A stretch of DNA of 64,000 nucleotides from an uncultured Myxococcales bacterium (GTDB lineage: Bacteria > Myxococcota_A > UBA9042). A program made the translations under genes and the position numbers. Positions 35,899 through 44,587 of this stretch are shown here, piece by piece. How positions within the stretch are numbered: position 1 is the stretch's first letter; each line of letters starts with the position of its first letter. The stretch lies in the NCBI GenBank assembly GCA_903924465.1, contig CAIYBN010000144.1, forward strand, positions 1-64,000, written 5' to 3'. The notes beneath the pieces were generated by a model, which worked only from the letters and a program-made list of their open reading frames with translations, ran no database searches and had not been told where the DNA came from.

Positions 35899-37431
35899 CT
35901 ATCCCGCCACCAACCGCTCCGCTGTCACCATCGCCATCGCCATGATCGTATGCTGCGGATTGACGCCAAGCGTCGTCGGGATCACTGCGGCGTCCACCAC
36001 ATGCAGATTCCGCACGCCGCGCACATGCAAATCCGGCGCAACGACGGACGTCTGCGGATCCTTGCCCACCGTGCAGCCGCCGAACAAATGCGACAGCACC
36101 CACGTGTAGTTGCGGTTGTCCAGCGGCGCGTTGTCGAACAAGTCGATTTCGTCCGGGCCGATTTCGCCTTTCATGCCAAAGATGCCAGGCCACACTTTCT
36201 GCGCGCCGGACGCAAAGTGCATTTCCGCGATGATCTTGGACCCTGCGCGCAGCCGCTCGATGTCTTTTTTGGTCGGCTGGTACTGCACACTGGTCGCGCC
36301 GAGCCAGTTCTGCTTGACGGTGCCCACCGCATCGGCACGCACCGCGCTCACCCACATCGCGCAGCGGCGATACTCTTCCAGCTTGTGCACGAGCGTTTGA
36401 CCCGCGCCGCCCACGCGCGCGGCGAACAACTCCAGCGGCAGGCTCAGGTGCTCCAGTTTGATGCCGATGTCCTTGCGGTAGTGCAACGACGCTACCGCCT
36501 GGCTCGGACCCTTGTGCATGTCCATCGCATCGGGATAGACGCCGACCACGCCCGCGCCGGGATGCGCCCGCCAGCCTTCGCCCAGCGCCGGCAGCTTGAT
36601 ACCCGACCGCTGGAGCATCGGCGCTGAGCCCGTCGCCGACGCCGCGATCAGCACCGCCTTCTTGGCCCGCACCGTGAACGTCGCGCCTTTTTGGCGGGTC
36701 TGTGGATGCAGCCAGCGCCCGGTCACACCGACCGCCCGACCGTTCTCGATCAGCACTTTGTCCACCGGCGCGCACGACAGCACCAGGCCGCCGTGCTGAT
36801 CTTTCATCTCCGGGATCCACAGGAAATTCGCTGTCCGCTTGTTGCGCCGCTTGCAGCCCTGCAGGCATTGCATCGCGCCTTCGCACTGCGCGAGCACGTT
36901 GCGGTCAATGGCATGGCCTTCCACGCCGCGCTTGTGCAAGGCGTCCAGCATCGTCGCCGCGGTCTTGCCCATGATCGAGAGCGGCGTTTGCGTGACGTCC
37001 AACTCGCGCTCAATCTGGTCCTGCTTGGCGCCGATCGTCTGCTCGTTGAACACGTCGCCGACGCCGAAGCGCTCGCGCCAGTCGTCCAGCACGTCGCCGG
37101 GCGTGCGCACGACAATCGCGCTGTTGATCACCGGCGTGCCACCGACCAGCTTGGCCTGGACAATGGGCAGGATTGCGCCGCCCGCGGCCATGTTGCCCAT
37201 CGCGACGAGTTGGCCCCAATCCATGAACATGTCGCGCATGGTGCCGTACATGGACGACGGATAGTCCTCGGGATCGCGCCAAGGGCCGGCTTCCACCAGC
37301 GCCACCTTGAAACCCGCGCGCGCCAGCGTGATCGCGGCCGCCGCACCGCCGGCACCGGAACCAGCGACGACGTAATCCGCGTCAAACGACTGTGGCGCGC
37401 CTTCCTGAAATGCCACATGCTGGCCGCTCAT
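35899..37431 (-). CDS. GMC-family FAD oxidoreductase
   Basis: The 510-residue protein has the N-terminal FAD motif G-S-G-A-G-G-A-A-A-A and the C-terminal G-x-N-P-Q-H-T-I-M-A-M-A segment of glucose-methanol-choline oxidoreductases, nearest in style to cholesterol or long-chain alcohol oxidases. A Cys cluster C-E-G-A-M-Q-C-L-Q-G-C sits where fatty-alcohol oxidases carry conserved cysteines. No signal peptide is visible. The start overlaps the stop of the small membrane-protein gene (ATGA at 37428-37431), suggesting a two-component membrane oxidase. The reading frame is open further upstream, but that part overlaps the partner gene and is not used here. Substrate unknown. Confidence 0.9.
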   Translation of the reverse strand: MSGQHVAFQEGAPQSFDADYVVAGSGAGGAAAAITLARAGFKVALVEAGPWRDPEDYPSSMYGTMRDMFMDWGQLVAMGNMAAGGAILPIVQAKLVGGTPVINSAIVVRTPGDVLDDWRERFGVGDVFNEQTIGAKQDQIERELDVTQTPLSIMGKTAATMLDALHKRGVEGHAIDRNVLAQCEGAMQCLQGCKRRNKRTANFLWIPEMKDQHGGLVLSCAPVDKVLIENGRAVGVTGRWLHPQTRQKGATFTVRAKKAVLIAASATGSAPMLQRSGIKLPALGEGWRAHPGAGVVGVYPDAMDMHKGPSQAVASLHYRKDIGIKLEHLSLPLELFAARVGGAGQTLVHKLEEYRRCAMWVSAVRADAVGTVKQNWLGATSVQYQPTKKDIERLRAGSKIIAEMHFASGAQKVWPGIFGMKGEIGPDEIDLFDNAPLDNRNYTWVLSHLFGGCTVGKDPQTSVVAPDLHVRGVRNLHVVDAAVIPTTLGVNPQHTIMAMAMVTAERLVAG

Positions 37432-37820
37432 GACTGCCTCCAACGACCGGAATCTTCGGGATAGATGGGCATCGTCAACTTCTGGCGCACCTCCGGCGCC
37501 GCACCCCAGTAGAGCCCGCCAATGGTCTTCAGCATCATCATGATCTGCCGCAGCAGGTAGACTTGGCTCATGGACAGCCGTTGCGCATGTTCGTCCACGC
37601 GCGCCCTGGACAGCAGGAACGCCGGCAGTGGAATGCCGAGCGTGAGCACCGGCGTCAGCGTGAACAACAGCACCGAGACCCACAGCGTCGCGCGGATCGT
37701 GAACGGCGCTTCGCTGTGGAGCTGGCGGATGAAGGGTTTGGTGTCCAGCACGTCCAGACCCGGCAGCGCCGGCGTCGACGGAAAGATCCGGGCAAAGGTC
37801 CAAGCGGTCAGATGCAACAT
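37428..37820 (-). CDS. Small membrane protein, probable partner of the GMC oxidoreductase
   Basis: The 130-residue protein has one strong membrane segment (around A-T-L-W-V-S-V-L-L-F-T-L) and a C-terminal portion ending P-I-Y-P-E-D-S-G-R. It overlaps the GMC gene by four bases, an arrangement like the small subunit or anchor genes of membrane-bound dehydrogenases. The start at 37820 has AAGGA about seven bases upstream. The family is unrecognised; the partner role is inferred from coupling. Confidence 0.7.
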   Translation of the reverse strand: MLHLTAWTFARIFPSTPALPGLDVLDTKPFIRQLHSEAPFTIRATLWVSVLLFTLTPVLTLGIPLPAFLLSRARVDEHAQRLSMSQVYLLRQIMMMLKTIGGLYWGAAPEVRQKLTMPIYPEDSGRWRQS

Positions 37821-38073
37821 CAGCAATCCTTGCCGGCACGGGCGCGGGCGCAGGCGAGGAATTGGCGCAAGCCAGTTTCGCCGCCGCGGCATCGTCCGGG
37901 CATGGGCCACCGATGTCAATCACTGAATCGTCACGGTTTTGACCAAAAGTGTGCGACCGCGGCGGGCGTTTGGGTCAGCACACTGAGTGTTCAAGATCAC
38001 TTGCTTTTTCGGCCTTGACGGGCGCGGCAGGGCCGTCCATGCTGGCCGGGAAAGTGCAGCGCTGGGAGGCTCA

Positions 38074-39363
38074 ATGCGTGCGAGAAGTTCAGCGGCCGAC
38101 CTCTGGCGCAGATCTCCGCACGCCGTGATGCCCGCTGTCGCAGCTGTGCTTTTGCTGCTCGTCTCCGGGTGCACGCCGGATGCACCGACCACCATGGGTT
38201 CGCCCGCGGATGCCGTCGCTACGGCTGATGAAAGCATCTTCGCCAGTGGCAGCGACGCGGATGCTGGGCCGGTCGGCGTCGATGGCGGCACGGGCGACGC
38301 GGACGCGACCGACGCCGTGGATTCCTCAGCTGGTAGTGATTCAGATGCGGGCGCGACCGATACCCAGGACAGCGCGCCAGACGTCAAGGTCGACCCCTGC
38401 TCGCAGAAATCCTGCGATGACGGCAACGCTTGCACCACCGACACCTGCGGCACGACCGGCTGTGTGCACGTCAACAGCACCGCGAGCTGCGACACCGCCG
38501 CGGCCGTATGCCCGACGTCCGGCGTCTGCGTCGGGGGCGCGTGCGTCGCGCCGGCTGAAGTCTGCGGCGATGGCGTCTGTGGCTGTAGCGAGACGCCCGC
38601 CAGCTGCGCCAGCGACTGCGAGGCAGCCATGGCCACGCTGCCCGCGGGCACGTTTGCCATGGGCTCGGCCAACGGCGTCGGTTCGTCGCTGGAGTGGCCG
38701 CAGCACCTCGTGACACTTGGCGCATTCCAACTCGACAAAACCGAAGTGACGGTCGCGCATTACGGTGCGTTCTACAATCACCTCAACGCTGTGCAGCAAT
38801 GCGCAGCGGCCAATGCAACGGCGTTCGTTTGCGGACAGCCCGACAAGTGCAATTTTGGGGTCGCTGGCTGGGAACAACAACCCATCAATTGCGTCGACTG
38901 GTTCCAGGCCGACGCCTACTGCAAATGGGCGCATGTGGGCGGCCGTTTGCCGACTGAGGCCGAATGGGAATATGCGGCCCGCAGCGGCGGCAAGGAACAG
39001 GAGTACCCGTGGGGCAACGAGCTCCCGACCTGCGCCACCTACGCGATATTCATGGAAACGACCATGTCCGGGTGCGGCGCCAACAGCACCTGGCCGGTCT
39101 GCTCCAAGCCCGCGGGCAACAGCAGCCAGGGCGCGTGTGACTTGACCGGCAACGTCTGGGAGTGGTGCTCCGACTGGTTTGGCGGCTACGACGCCGTGCC
39201 GCAAACCGATCCAAGCGGCGCAGCGTGGGGCACGCAGCGCAGCCTGCGCGGTGGCTCGTGGTTCCAGGTCACAGTCCCCGGTTTGCGCGTGCGTCATCGC
39301 TTCAGCGGCGCGCCATCCTCGCGCAACGTCGATTTTGGCTTCCGCTGCGCGCGCACGCTCTGA
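38074..39363 (+). CDS. FGE-sulfatase-domain lipoprotein
   Basis: The 429-residue protein has a signal peptide with lipobox V-S-G-C, an Asp/Ala-rich linker, one C-D-D-G-N-A-C-T disulfide repeat and a second short Cys-rich segment. A formylglycine-generating-enzyme-type domain follows from about residue 188. Its hallmarks are P-A-G-T-F-A-M-G-S, L-D-K-T-E-V-T, G-R-L-P-T-E-A-E-W-E-Y-A-A-R, G-N-V-W-E-W-C-S-D-W and L-R-G-G-S-W ... F-G-F-R-C-A. Many bacterial proteins with this C-type-lectin-like fold bind ligands rather than make formylglycine. It belongs to the same surface-lipoprotein style as the giant Cys-rich proteins. The start follows GGGAGG. Confidence 0.88.
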   Translation: MRARSSAADLWRRSPHAVMPAVAAVLLLLVSGCTPDAPTTMGSPADAVATADESIFASGSDADAGPVGVDGGTGDADATDAVDSSAGSDSDAGATDTQDSAPDVKVDPCSQKSCDDGNACTTDTCGTTGCVHVNSTASCDTAAAVCPTSGVCVGGACVAPAEVCGDGVCGCSETPASCASDCEAAMATLPAGTFAMGSANGVGSSLEWPQHLVTLGAFQLDKTEVTVAHYGAFYNHLNAVQQCAAANATAFVCGQPDKCNFGVAGWEQQPINCVDWFQADAYCKWAHVGGRLPTEAEWEYAARSGGKEQEYPWGNELPTCATYAIFMETTMSGCGANSTWPVCSKPAGNSSQGACDLTGNVWEWCSDWFGGYDAVPQTDPSGAAWGTQRSLRGGSWFQVTVPGLRVRHRFSGAPSSRNVDFGFRCARTL

Positions 39364-39606
39364 CCGTGCGTCCCGCGAAATGCGAGCTGCTTTTGGCTTG
39401 TTGCTGGGGCGCCAAGCTCGCCACTTCGCTGACTCGCGTCGCCACGCGGCACGGCCGGACTTCCGCGACCGCCGATTCTGGAGGCAGCCTTGACGGGCGC
39501 CATGGACGGCCCGACACTGGCCGTCAGTCACGGTTGTAGAATATCCGTGCCGCCGCGACCCGTGCCTTGCTTCCAGCCGACCGAGCGCCCAGCACGCCGG
39601 AGCGTC

Positions 39607-40698
39607 ATGCCCCGCCCCACCTCCAACCGCTTGGATTTCATCGACAGCCTGCGCGCGGTGGCCGTCCTGCTGGTGCTCGTCCTGCACACCATGGCGCTGC
39701 TCGTCGGCTTGCCGTTTCCCTCACGCGCCGGCTTTGCCTTGCACGCCGTGGCACAAACCCTCGACTTCGGCCGCATCGGCGTCGTGCTGTTCTTCGCCGT
39801 CAGCGGCTTCGTCATTCCGTTCAGCCTGTCCGCGCGACACGCCAAGCCGCTGCTGCACTTCGCTGTGCACCGTGTCTTCCGCCTCTACCCGGCCTACTGG
39901 GTGTCCATCGTCACGGGCGTGCTCGGCGTGTGGCTTGTCCACGATGGCAGGACCGTGGATTCAGCGATGATGCGCGTTGTGGCGGTGAACCTCACCATGT
40001 TGCAAGGCTTTTTTGGCGTCCAGAATGTCCTCGGGCTCTACTGGACGCTGCAAATCGAACTGGTGTTCTACGCCGCATGTGCGCTGCTGTTTGCCCTGGG
40101 CCTGCTCGGCAGGCCGCGTGTCATCCTCGGGCTGGCCGCCCTCCTGGCAGTGGTCGGTCGCGCGCCACTTTTTGTCCGCCTGGATCTCAGCGCCATCCCG
40201 TGGCTACCCGATCTCGCCGTGATGTTCTGGGGTTGTGCGGTGCGCTTGTGGCTGGACGGTCGCCTTGGGCGCGGCGAACGTCTGGCGGTCGTCACCGTGG
40301 CCCTCGGGTGGACCGCCCTGCTGCCGTTCGAGATGTTTCGGCGCTTGCGGATGAATCCAGATCTCGATCCGGGGACGGTGAGCCAGACCCTCGCCTACGC
40401 GCTCGGCGTCGGTCTGTTCTGGCTCGGTGCCCTGCGCATCCGCCTGCGCGGGCGCGTGCTGGCCTGGCTGGGACGGATCAGCTACTCCCTCTACCTGTTC
40501 CATCCGCCGGTGATCTACCTGGGCGCGTGGTGGTTGGGTCAGCATCCCGACTGGTTGCGGGTACCGCTGCCCGTGTGGTTGCTGGTCCTGCTGGCGCTCA
40601 CCGTCGCCGTCGCCAACGCGACCTTCACCTGGATCGAGCAGCCGGCGAACGCCGCCGGGCGGACCTGTGCCGCTCGCCTCGGCACAAGCCAGGCCTGA
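39607..40698 (+). CDS. Membrane O-acyltransferase (acyltransferase 3 family)
   Basis: The 363-residue integral membrane protein has about ten hydrophobic segments and the family's opening R-L-D-F-I-D-S-L-R-A-V-A with a later L-H-T. R-L-Y-P-A-Y-W, W-T-L-Q-I-E-L and Y-S-L-Y-L-F-H-P-P motifs follow. Members such as OafA transfer acetyl or other acyl groups to surface sugars, lipids or peptides. The start is supported by GGAG five bases before ATG 39607. It is a single gene with the next start 85 bases downstream; the acceptor is unknown. Confidence 0.9.
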   Translation: MPRPTSNRLDFIDSLRAVAVLLVLVLHTMALLVGLPFPSRAGFALHAVAQTLDFGRIGVVLFFAVSGFVIPFSLSARHAKPLLHFAVHRVFRLYPAYWVSIVTGVLGVWLVHDGRTVDSAMMRVVAVNLTMLQGFFGVQNVLGLYWTLQIELVFYAACALLFALGLLGRPRVILGLAALLAVVGRAPLFVRLDLSAIPWLPDLAVMFWGCAVRLWLDGRLGRGERLAVVTVALGWTALLPFEMFRRLRMNPDLDPGTVSQTLAYALGVGLFWLGALRIRLRGRVLAWLGRISYSLYLFHPPVIYLGAWWLGQHPDWLRVPLPVWLLVLLALTVAVANATFTWIEQPANAAGRTCAARLGTSQA

Positions 40699-40783
40699 GC
40701 CCGCGCGATGCAGTAGCGCGTCAGCCCGGTTTGGCTTACAACCAGCGCGTGCTTCGGGCACTCATCCCGAACGGAGGCCTCCC

Positions 40784-42241
40784 ATGTCGCAGCCCGATTG
40801 GTCCCAGTTGGCAGAGCAAAAGATCGCCGCGGTGCGTGCCGCGCAGGGCGCGTGGTCAGCCCTGCCGATCCAGACGCGCGTCGAGAAGCTGCACGCCGCC
40901 AAGCTGGCCATCCTGGCACGTGGCGAAGAGTTGGCCGAGTTGATCGCGTTGGAAACGAAAAAGCCGCTGGCGGAAGCGTACTCCGCTGAAGTGCTGGCGG
41001 TCGGCGATATCTTCAGCTACTGGCTGCGCAAGGGCCCGGATTTGTTGAAGCCGCGCAAGGGCGACGTGCCGAGCCTCGAGATGCCGGGCAAGAAGGCGTG
41101 GATCGAACGGGAAGCGCGCGGCGTGGTGCTGTGCATCTCGCCGTGGAATTTTCCGGTGCAACTGCCGATGCGCACCGTGGCGCCGGCCCTGCTCGCGGGC
41201 AACGGCCTGATCCTCAAACCGTCGGAAGTCACGCCAAAGTCCGGCGTGTGGCTGGTGGAGCGGATTCGCGAAGTCATCGGGCCGGTCATCGACGTGCTGG
41301 AAGGCGACGGCGCGGCGGGCGCGGCGCTGATCGAGGCGATGCCGGATGCGGTGGTCTTCACCGGTTCCACGCGCACGGGCCGCAAAGTCAACGTGATGTG
41401 CGCCGAGCGCGGCATTCCCTGCGAGTTGGAATTGGGCGGCAAGGACTGTGCGGTCGTGCTGGCCGATGCCGATCTGGACCGCACCGCTTCGGGCATCGCG
41501 TGGGGCATCGTCAGCAACGCCGGCCAGAACTGCTCGGGCATTGAACGCGTGGCCGTCCTGGCGGGAATCGCTCCACAATTCGTACCCAAGCTGGTGGCCA
41601 AGCTACAGCAGACAGCCAAGGACGTGCCGGATCTGGTCACGCCGATGCAGCGCGCGATTGTCATCAGGCAAATTCAGGACGCGATCGAGCGAGGTGCGGA
41701 AGTGCTGACGGGTGGACTGCCGGTCGGCGATGCGCCGATTCCGCCGACGCTGCTCACCAAGGTGCCCCGCGATGCGCCCGCCTGGAAAGACGAGTCGTTT
41801 GGGCCGATCGCGGTGCTGGAAGTCCATGGGACCGAGGAACAGCTGATCGCCGCGGCCAACGACACGCGGTACGGCTTGGGCAATTCCGTGTGGGGCCACG
41901 ACACCACGCGTGCGATCGCCGTTGCCCAGCGCCTGCGCTCCGGCATGGTGTGGATCAACAACCACAGTTTCAGCGCCGCGCTTGCGGACTTGCCGTGGGT
42001 CGGCATCGGCGATTCCGGCACCGGCATGACCAACAGCCCCGACGTGCTGCACCTGCTGACGCGACCGCGGCTGTACGTGGTGGACACCAACAAGGACGTC
42101 GAGCCGTGGTGGTATCCGTATGGCCCCAAGCTCATGGATCTGATGCGGATTCTCGTCAGCCGCCAGCAGACCGGTGGCTTGGGCGCAACGCTGAAGACGC
42201 TGTCCGCACTCAAAGCCCGGATGAAAGAAATCAAGCTCTGA
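40784..42241 (+). CDS. NAD(P)-dependent aldehyde dehydrogenase
   Basis: The 485-residue protein carries the ALDH superfamily motifs: S-P-W-N-F-P near residue 125, the L-E-L-G-G-K general-base segment (E216), the G-Q-N-C-S nucleophile (C250) and E-S-F-G-P-I. It oxidises an aldehyde to the carboxylic acid or CoA ester; sequence inspection cannot decide the substrate. The start follows GGAGG with seven bases of spacing. It is followed after 18 bases by the RNase HI gene, perhaps co-transcribed but probably unrelated in function. Confidence 0.92.
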   Translation: MSQPDWSQLAEQKIAAVRAAQGAWSALPIQTRVEKLHAAKLAILARGEELAELIALETKKPLAEAYSAEVLAVGDIFSYWLRKGPDLLKPRKGDVPSLEMPGKKAWIEREARGVVLCISPWNFPVQLPMRTVAPALLAGNGLILKPSEVTPKSGVWLVERIREVIGPVIDVLEGDGAAGAALIEAMPDAVVFTGSTRTGRKVNVMCAERGIPCELELGGKDCAVVLADADLDRTASGIAWGIVSNAGQNCSGIERVAVLAGIAPQFVPKLVAKLQQTAKDVPDLVTPMQRAIVIRQIQDAIERGAEVLTGGLPVGDAPIPPTLLTKVPRDAPAWKDESFGPIAVLEVHGTEEQLIAAANDTRYGLGNSVWGHDTTRAIAVAQRLRSGMVWINNHSFSAALADLPWVGIGDSGTGMTNSPDVLHLLTRPRLYVVDTNKDVEPWWYPYGPKLMDLMRILVSRQQTGGLGATLKTLSALKARMKEIKL

Positions 42242-42259
42242 CCTTTGCCCCGGAATTCC

Positions 42260-43015
42260 ATGCCGAGTTTTACCTGTTCGACCTGCAACAACGCGTTTGA
42301 AGTGCCGGAAGCCACGCTGGCGAAGTATCCGGGCTGGACACCGCGCTTTTGCGCCGCGCATCGCCAGCAGCGCAGCGGCAACACTGGCTCGCGGTTTGCC
42401 AAGCCGGCTGCAGCGCCGCCAAGGCCGCCGCGCGATCCAAATGTCGAGCCGACCGTCACGCGTTTGCCACCCGGCGCGGCCTACGGCTCCAAGACCTTTC
42501 GCGGCAGCGCCGTGGGCAGCCCTTCTGAATTGCGCCTCTCGCCTGAAGAAGTCCTCGAACGCTACACCACAGGCCCGCAGACCGGCATCTTCACGGACGG
42601 TGGCTGCGATCCCAATCCGGGCGCCGGCGGCTGGGCCTTCGTCCACGTCGAGAACGGCGAGATCATCGCGCAGGGCTCCGACTGCGAGCGCCTGACGACC
42701 AACAACCGCATGGAAATGACCGCGATCATCGAAGCGCTGAAGTCGCTGCCGAAGCAGGCGCAGGTCACCATCCACAGCGACAGCGATCTCTGCGTGAAGA
42801 CGCTGACGATTTGGGCCAAAAGTTGGAAGGCCAACGGCTGGCGCAAGAAGACGGGCGAGGTCAAGAACCTCGATCTGGTCATGGAGGCATACGACCTCCT
42901 GCACGCCCATCCACACGTGAAAATGCTGTGGATCAAGGCGCACGATGGCACCCGATGGAATGAATACGTCGACGCTCTGGCGGGTGCCGCGTTGCGTCGC
43001 GTGGCGCGGCGTTGA
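42260..43015 (+). CDS. Ribonuclease HI with an N-terminal Cys-x2-Cys module
   Basis: The 251-residue protein has a C-terminal RNase H fold (from ~residue 105) with D113 (F-T-D-G-G-C-D-P-N-P-G-A-G-G-W), the Glu of N-N-R-M-E-M, the Asp of S-D-S-D-L-C and the final Asp of W-N-E-Y-V-D-A-L, so the D-E-D-D catalytic set is complete. It should cut RNA in RNA-DNA hybrids. The N-terminus has C-S-T-C and, about 20 residues later, C-A-A-H, a pattern suited to binding zinc; a Pro-rich linker joins the two. The standard E. coli enzyme lacks this module. The start at 42260 is ATG; a TTG at 42245 is also in frame. Confidence 0.88.
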   Translation: MPSFTCSTCNNAFEVPEATLAKYPGWTPRFCAAHRQQRSGNTGSRFAKPAAAPPRPPRDPNVEPTVTRLPPGAAYGSKTFRGSAVGSPSELRLSPEEVLERYTTGPQTGIFTDGGCDPNPGAGGWAFVHVENGEIIAQGSDCERLTTNNRMEMTAIIEALKSLPKQAQVTIHSDSDLCVKTLTIWAKSWKANGWRKKTGEVKNLDLVMEAYDLLHAHPHVKMLWIKAHDGTRWNEYVDALAGAALRRVARR

Positions 43016-43042
43016 ATCCCGACCGCCGGCGGTGAGGGCAAC

Positions 43043-44401
43043 ATGCAGATCAGCTTCTTTGGCGCGGCCGGCACGGTCACAGGCTCGCGGCATTTGTTGG
43101 TCGGGCACGGCCGCAAGATTCTCATCGACTGCGGAATGTTCCAGGGCCTGAAGGCGCTGCGCGAACGCAACTGGCATGATCCCGGGTTCAAGCCGGCGGA
43201 AGTCGACGCGGTGATCCTGACGCACGCGCATCTGGACCACTCCGGCTGGCTGCCGCTGCTCGCCAAGACCGGTTTCAAGGGGCCGATCTACACGACGGCG
43301 GCCACGCGCGATCTCGCAGAAGTGCTACTCGTCGATTCCGGTCACTTGCAGGAAGAAGACGCGCGTTTTGCCAACCGCCACGGATTCTCCAAGCACCAGC
43401 CGGCGTTGGCGCTTTTCACCGAAGCCGAGGCGCGCGCCGTGATGACGCAGTTTCGCGTGGTGAATTGGCACGAGCCGTTCGATCTGGGTGGCGGGATGAC
43501 CGCGACGTTGTACCGGGCCGGGCACATGCTCGGCGCCTCGCTCGTACGAATCAACGATGGCACGACCAGCGTGGTCTTCACAGGTGATCTGGGTCGCCCG
43601 GACGATCTGCTGCTGCCGGGGCCAGAATCCCCCCAGCAAGCGGATCTCATCGTGTGCGAATCGACCTACGGCGATCGCCGCCACGGTCCGAGCGATCCCG
43701 AGCCGGAACTTGTGGAAATCGTGCATCGCACCACGCGTCGCGGCGGCGCGGTTATCATTCCTTCGTTCACCGTCGGTCGGGCGCAGCAATTGCTTTGGCA
43801 CTTTCGCCGGCTGCGCGATCGCGGCGCCATTCCCGATCTGCCCATCTACCTGGACAGCCCGATGGCCGCGACCGCGACGCAGCTGTACCAAAAGCACGCG
43901 GAACTGCTGCGGTTGAGTCCGGCGGAATGTGCGGCGATGTGCAGTACCGCGCACATCATTCGCACGGTCGAGGAGTCCAAACAGGTGACGGCGTGGCAGG
44001 GGCCGATGATCGTCATCGCCGGCAGTGGCATGGCGACCGGCGGTCGCGTGCTGCACCACATCAAGGCGTTCGCGCCGGACCACCGCAACACGATCCTCTT
44101 TGCTGGCTATCAGTCCGTCGGCACGCGCGGCGCGGACATGGTCGCGGGCAAGACCGTGATCCGCATTCACGGCGAAGATGTGCCGATTCGCGCCGAGGTC
44201 GCACAGCTGGACACGCTGTCGGCGCACGCCGATTGGTCGGAGATTCTTCAGTGGTTGCGACAACTTGGCGGAGCGCCCAAGCAGGTTGCCATCGTCCATG
44301 GCGAGCCCATCGCGGCAACTGCGCTCGCCGGTCACATCAACGCCGGCCTCGGCTGGCAGACGCACATCGCGCAGCAGGGCGAGACGCTGGGCTTTTCCTG
44401 A
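43043..44401 (+). CDS. Metallo-beta-lactamase/beta-CASP ribonuclease (CPSF-like)
   Basis: The 452-residue protein is a full MBL/beta-CASP nuclease. Zinc motifs are H-A-H-L-D-H (61-66), the His of G-H-M-L-G, F-T-G-D-L-G-R and C-E-S-T-Y-G-D-R. The beta-CASP region contains P-S-F-T-V-G-R-A-Q and G-S-G-M-A-T-G-G-R-V, and the C-terminal RMMBL portion begins with L-S-A-H-A-D. Relatives process RNA 3' ends or degrade mRNA. GAGGG precedes the ATG. It follows the RNase HI gene after 27 bases, so two RNA-cleaving enzymes lie together. Confidence 0.93.
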   Translation: MQISFFGAAGTVTGSRHLLVGHGRKILIDCGMFQGLKALRERNWHDPGFKPAEVDAVILTHAHLDHSGWLPLLAKTGFKGPIYTTAATRDLAEVLLVDSGHLQEEDARFANRHGFSKHQPALALFTEAEARAVMTQFRVVNWHEPFDLGGGMTATLYRAGHMLGASLVRINDGTTSVVFTGDLGRPDDLLLPGPESPQQADLIVCESTYGDRRHGPSDPEPELVEIVHRTTRRGGAVIIPSFTVGRAQQLLWHFRRLRDRGAIPDLPIYLDSPMAATATQLYQKHAELLRLSPAECAAMCSTAHIIRTVEESKQVTAWQGPMIVIAGSGMATGGRVLHHIKAFAPDHRNTILFAGYQSVGTRGADMVAGKTVIRIHGEDVPIRAEVAQLDTLSAHADWSEILQWLRQLGGAPKQVAIVHGEPIAATALAGHINAGLGWQTHIAQQGETLGFS

Positions 44402-44587
44402 CGGCTGTGTTTTCACACGACATGTGGCGACACGCCAGCATTGTGCGGGTTCACCATCACTTGCTCCGCGGCCGTCGATTCGCGGCCGATTGACCTGTGT
44501 GGCTTTTCCTGCTGCAATGCCGCCCCTTGCAACGGCCCCGTCACGAGTCCGTTTGCCTGCCGCCGTTCATCGGCCGGAGCGATTGAG

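Noticed and set aside
37432..37923. N-terminal extension of the GMC oxidoreductase frame
   Set aside because: It overlaps the small membrane-protein gene, which has its own start signal, and the FAD motif begins just after ATG 37431.
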